64,000 bases of DNA from Moanibacter sp965226025 (lineage in GTDB: Bacteria; Verrucomicrobiota; Verrucomicrobiia; Opitutales; UBA2987), in NCBI GenBank assembly GCA_965226025.1, contig CBDDCD010000002.1, forward strand, positions 1,860,001 through 1,924,000, in the 5' to 3' direction. A program made the translations under genes and the position numbers. The notes below the pieces were generated by a model. That model made no database searches and was not told the DNA's origin. It saw only the letters and a list, made by a program, of their open reading frames with translations. Shown here piece by piece: positions 61,855-64,000 of the stretch (positions within the stretch are counted from its first letter, which is position 1; each line of letters begins with the position of its first letter).

Positions 61855-62970
61855 ATGAAAATCACCAAAATCAAAACCTTCCTGGTAGACCGCTATCTTT
61901 TGGTCAGGGTCTACACCGACGCAGACATCATCGGCGGTGGTGAAGCCGGACTCTGGGCTTACCACCGAACGGTGCAGACGGCTGTCGATGAGATGGCGGA
62001 ATACTATATTGGAAAGGACCCGCGGCAGATCGAACACAACGCTCAAGTCGTGACGCGAAACACGCACTTCATGGGCGCCGCTTTAAGCGCCGCATACAGC
62101 GCCATCGATATCGCTCTTTGGGACATCCTCGGTAAGTCCGTCGGCCTGCCGGTCTATCAGTTGCTGGGAGGGAAATGCCGCGATCGGGTCCGCGTTTTTG
62201 CCAACGTCGGTGGTGACTCCCTCGAGGCACGTAGGGAATCTGCCCGCCAGTCGGTGAAGCAAGGGTATACAACCCTGAGACTGACGCCCTTTACCGTGGA
62301 CTTCGAAAAGCAGGAATCGTCCAAGGTCATTTCCGACGCCGTGGAAGTCGTAGCGGCGGTGCGGGAGGCGATCGGCCCGGAGATTGACCTGGGGCTCGAG
62401 ATCCACCGCAATTTGCAGCCCGATCAGGCTATTACGCTCGCGACGGAACTGGCGTCGTTCAGACTGAAATTCTACGAGGATCCGTTGCCGCCTGAAAGCG
62501 TTGGAGCCCTCGAATACATTGCCCGCCACATCGACATTCCCATGGCGGTGGGCGAACGCAGTTATGATCTATTTCAGTTCAAGGAATTGATCGAAAAGAA
62601 GATTGCCGCTTTCATCCGTCCTGATCTCTCGCTCGCGGGTGGCTTTACCCAGGTCAAGAAAATAGCGGCCATTGCCGAGGCCGACTTCGTCCAGATCTTT
62701 CCGCACCTGATGGGAAGCCCGGTGAACAACGCCGCCTTTACCCACCTCGCCGCCGCGATTCCGAACTACTACCTGATGGAAGCCAATCCTCATTCTGAAG
62801 ACCAACGCTCCATCGTCGACCAACCTTTCGTGATTGAGAAGGGCTATCGACGGGTCGAGGATCGACCGGGAATCGGCGTAGAGATCGATGAGGATGCGCT
62901 CGATTCATTGCCCTACCGGCCGCGTCCCATTTCCGGCAACTTTCATGCCGATGGATCGGTGGCACACTAG
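61855..62970 (+). CDS. Enolase-superfamily (galactonate dehydratase-like) protein
   Basis: 371 residues. Capping domain with SAIDIALWDILGKSVGLPVY. Barrel ligands in LGLEIHRNL (E-x-H, where many family members have D-x-H or D-x-N), FYEDPLPPES and MAVGERSYDLFQ; IFPHLMGSPVNNAA supplies the late His. This is the galactarate/galactonate/arabinonate dehydratase pattern. It would form a 2-keto-3-deoxy acid, a fit substrate for an aldolase such as the RraA-like protein. No strong ribosome-binding site. Confidence 0.86.
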   Translation: MKITKIKTFLVDRYLLVRVYTDADIIGGGEAGLWAYHRTVQTAVDEMAEYYIGKDPRQIEHNAQVVTRNTHFMGAALSAAYSAIDIALWDILGKSVGLPVYQLLGGKCRDRVRVFANVGGDSLEARRESARQSVKQGYTTLRLTPFTVDFEKQESSKVISDAVEVVAAVREAIGPEIDLGLEIHRNLQPDQAITLATELASFRLKFYEDPLPPESVGALEYIARHIDIPMAVGERSYDLFQFKELIEKKIAAFIRPDLSLAGGFTQVKKIAAIAEADFVQIFPHLMGSPVNNAAFTHLAAAIPNYYLMEANPHSEDQRSIVDQPFVIEKGYRRVEDRPGIGVEIDEDALDSLPYRPRPISGNFHADGSVAH

Positions 62971-63012
62971 TCAGAAAATCCCTCTTTCTTGTGTGCCGAC
63001 CTGCTGGGTTTC

Positions 63013-63190
63013 GGCTCCCCCGGCCTTGCGCCGGGGTGGCGCGGGTTCTGGGCTAGAAACAGCTCGCCCACTATCGTCCCCCACCCGGGCCTTCCCCAGA
63101 CGCGACCGCGTCTGGGGAAGGCCCGGGTGGGGGACATGAAACTCGAGTCGCCAAGTGTAGCTTGAAACCCAACGCCAGGCCGGGGGAGCC
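63013..63190. repeat. Composite palindrome with a 29-bp perfect stem
   Basis: 63076-63104 and 63107-63135 are exact reverse complements separated by AC only (inner GACGCG-AC-CGCGTC). Outer arms GGCTCCCCCGGCCT (63013-63026) and AGGCCGGGGGAGCC (63177-63190) enclose it. The 178-bp unit has the layout of a small non-autonomous element; it also could terminate transcription of the enolase gene. A purine repeat copy (63207-63250) lies beside it. Confidence 0.85.
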
Positions 63191-63206
63191 TCAGGAGAAA
63201 GAGAAT

Positions 63207-63250
63207 GACGAAGAGGAAGAGGAAGATAAACTCGCATCGATCGGCACGGT
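63207..63250. repeat. Purine-rich dispersed repeat, copy matching 20132
   Basis: GACGAAGAGGAAGAGGAAGA, then CTCGCATCGATC, as at 20132-20180 but with one GAGGAA unit fewer. Similarity continues weakly to about 63295. Confidence 0.6.
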
Positions 63251-63312
63251 TCTCCTACCAAAAAGGCGTTTGCGAACCGCCCGGAAACCCGCATGTAGAT
63301 TGAAGTTTCTAG

Positions 63313-63364
63313 TCAGCACAGGACATACCCACCGCAGATGCGAATCGTCTGACCCGTAATGTAG
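63313..63364 (-). pseudogene. C-terminal tail of a short-chain dehydrogenase cut by the insertion sequence
   Basis: Reading the minus strand from the insertion-sequence edge gives YITGQTIRICGGY, then VLC and TGA at 63315-63313. T-G-Q-x-I-x-I-x-G-G is the classical C-terminal motif of SDR oxidoreductases (FabG-like). The remainder of the gene should lie beyond the element, outside the window. Confidence 0.75.
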
Positions 63365-64000
63365 AGCCCGTCCCAGTGGTGGAAACAATTGATTTTTAAT
63401 GAGTTATGGGCAAAAAAAAGGCCGGATAGAGCTGCAAAAAGCTCGATCCGGCGAAAAAGGGCGCTTATGCTTGCGTTAGTCAAATACAAAGCACGCCCTT
63501 CTCATGAAAAATATTGCCGTACAAAGCTTCCTGCGTCCAGCCCTAACTCCAGTCATTCGATGCAAAGACTACACCGTGTTTCTGGAAACAATGGAGCGGA
63601 TTGACCGGGTTTTGATCGACTCCTCGCTGGAAAGGGAGGCGATCGTAAAAGCCTTGGAAGGATGGGATGAAGCGGGAGGGAAGGATCGGGAGCGACGCGC
63701 TCTAAGAGCGATAAAAGCGCTGCGGGTGGAGGTGGTGCGTCATTTACTCGGAGGGATATCCTTTCGTTGTCTGTCGCAGGAGTTGGGACGCAGTGAGCTT
63801 CTGGCTAATTTTTGCCGGGTGCGTGAGGTAGACGGGATCCGGAAAATATCGAAGAGCAGTCTGGAACGGGATTCGAAATTCTTCGACGAAGCGTATCTGA
63901 GACAGCTGCATGCAAGGATGACCGAGGTGGTGGGCAATGCTGAACATTGTGGTGAGGCAGGATTAGAGAAGCCGATCGATACGAGGGAATGCCTGATCGA
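63365..64000 (+). mobile_element. Second copy of the 1815-bp insertion sequence (partial, runs off the window)
   Basis: Starts AGCCCGTCCCAGTGGTGG, the inverted right end of the copy at 12732-14546. The compared sequence is nearly identical, differing by one A in the hairpin loop (about 63438). It inserted in the SDR gene ending at 63313. Confidence 0.9.
63504..64000 (+). CDS. DDE transposase of the second insertion-sequence copy (partial)
   Basis: The first 165 codons appear to match the transposase encoded at 12930-14408, from MKNIAVQSFLRP to the KPIDTREC region, cut by the window edge before the first catalytic Asp. No stop or frameshift in the visible part, so the copy may be active. Not compared base by base over the full length. 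Confidence 0.9.
   Translation, partial: MKNIAVQSFLRPALTPVIRCKDYTVFLETMERIDRVLIDSSLEREAIVKALEGWDEAGGKDRERRALRAIKALRVEVVRHLLGGISFRCLSQELGRSELLANFCRVREVDGIRKISKSSLERDSKFFDEAYLRQLHARMTEVVGNAEHCGEAGLEKPIDTRECLI

Noticed and set aside
1..64000. CRISPR array, tRNA, rRNA or toxin-antitoxin genes
   Set aside because: No regularly spaced direct repeats, no cloverleaf with a T-loop GGTTCGAAT-type motif, no rRNA core sequence and no recognisable toxin-antitoxin pair were seen by eye; a tRNA or Rfam scan was not possible.

Overview
The window looks like an accessory, catabolic region of an uncultured heterotrophic bacterium. Several things recall the candidate phyla Latescibacterota and Poribacteria or other FCB/PVC-type lineages. 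There are five phytanoyl-CoA dioxygenase (PhyH) homologues plus fragments, two formylglycine-type sulfatases, repeated enolase-superfamily and DHDPS-family enzymes, two Gfo/Idh/MocA oxidoreductases, several beta-propeller proteins, an FG-GAP/ASPIC-UnbV protein and a PEP-CTERM protein. This placement is inferred from gene content only; no rRNA, tRNA or ribosomal protein gene was seen.

Layout. 1-3.4 kb: end of an unknown gene, a truncated acetoacetate-decarboxylase-like pseudogene cut by a 69-bp palindromic element, then an exported FG-GAP protein. 3.5-7.6 kb: a PhyH, a GH32/43-like propeller and a frameshifted N-acyl-D-amino-acid deacylase. 8.0-12.5 kb: a plus-strand run of PhyH, DHDPS-family lyase, Gfo/Idh oxidoreductase and oligogalacturonate-lyase-like propeller. 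12.5-14.6 kb: a duplicated PhyH tail split by an intact 1815-bp insertion sequence with a 7-bp target duplication. 14.6-25 kb: cupin, peptidase E-like protein, aldo/keto reductase, two enolases, a second DHDPS-family protein, methyltransferase, LigT-like protein and sulfatase. 25-29.6 kb: a graveyard of fragments (phage terminase, UxuA, GH32, IS91, IS3, frameshifted PhyH). 30.2-36.4 kb: a minus-strand group NHL, sulfatase, propeller, unknown, and an NmrA-like gene with an internal stop. 36.4-37.5 kb: a TetR-type regulator with four matching 6-3-6 palindromes. 37.7-47 kb: two PhyH, a GH-like TIM barrel, PEP-CTERM protein, VOC protein and gamma-glutamyltransferase. 47.2-54.3 kb: a GNAT/TIM-barrel fusion, MATE exporter, broken FAD oxidoreductase, Gfo/Idh and a REP-type transposase. 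54.9-63 kb: a compact pathway (MDR dehydrogenase, D-threonine-aldolase-like enzyme, amidohydrolase, SelA-like PLP enzyme, RraA-like aldolase, aldo/keto reductase, enolase). 63-64 kb: a 60-bp near-perfect palindrome and a second copy of the insertion sequence interrupting an SDR gene.

The genes fit scavenging of sulfated or uronic sugars, sugar acids and amino-sugar acids or D-amino acids. Two layers overlie this. Many short dispersed palindromes fill the intergenic spaces, including GTAG-headed hairpins that fit the REP-type transposase. The load of freshly broken genes is also high, which suggests ongoing gene decay and rearrangement. The points most worth following are the PhyH paralogues that lack the usual iron-binding carboxylate, the regulator with its operator array, the GTAG hairpins with compensatory changes, and the 56-63 kb catabolic operon.
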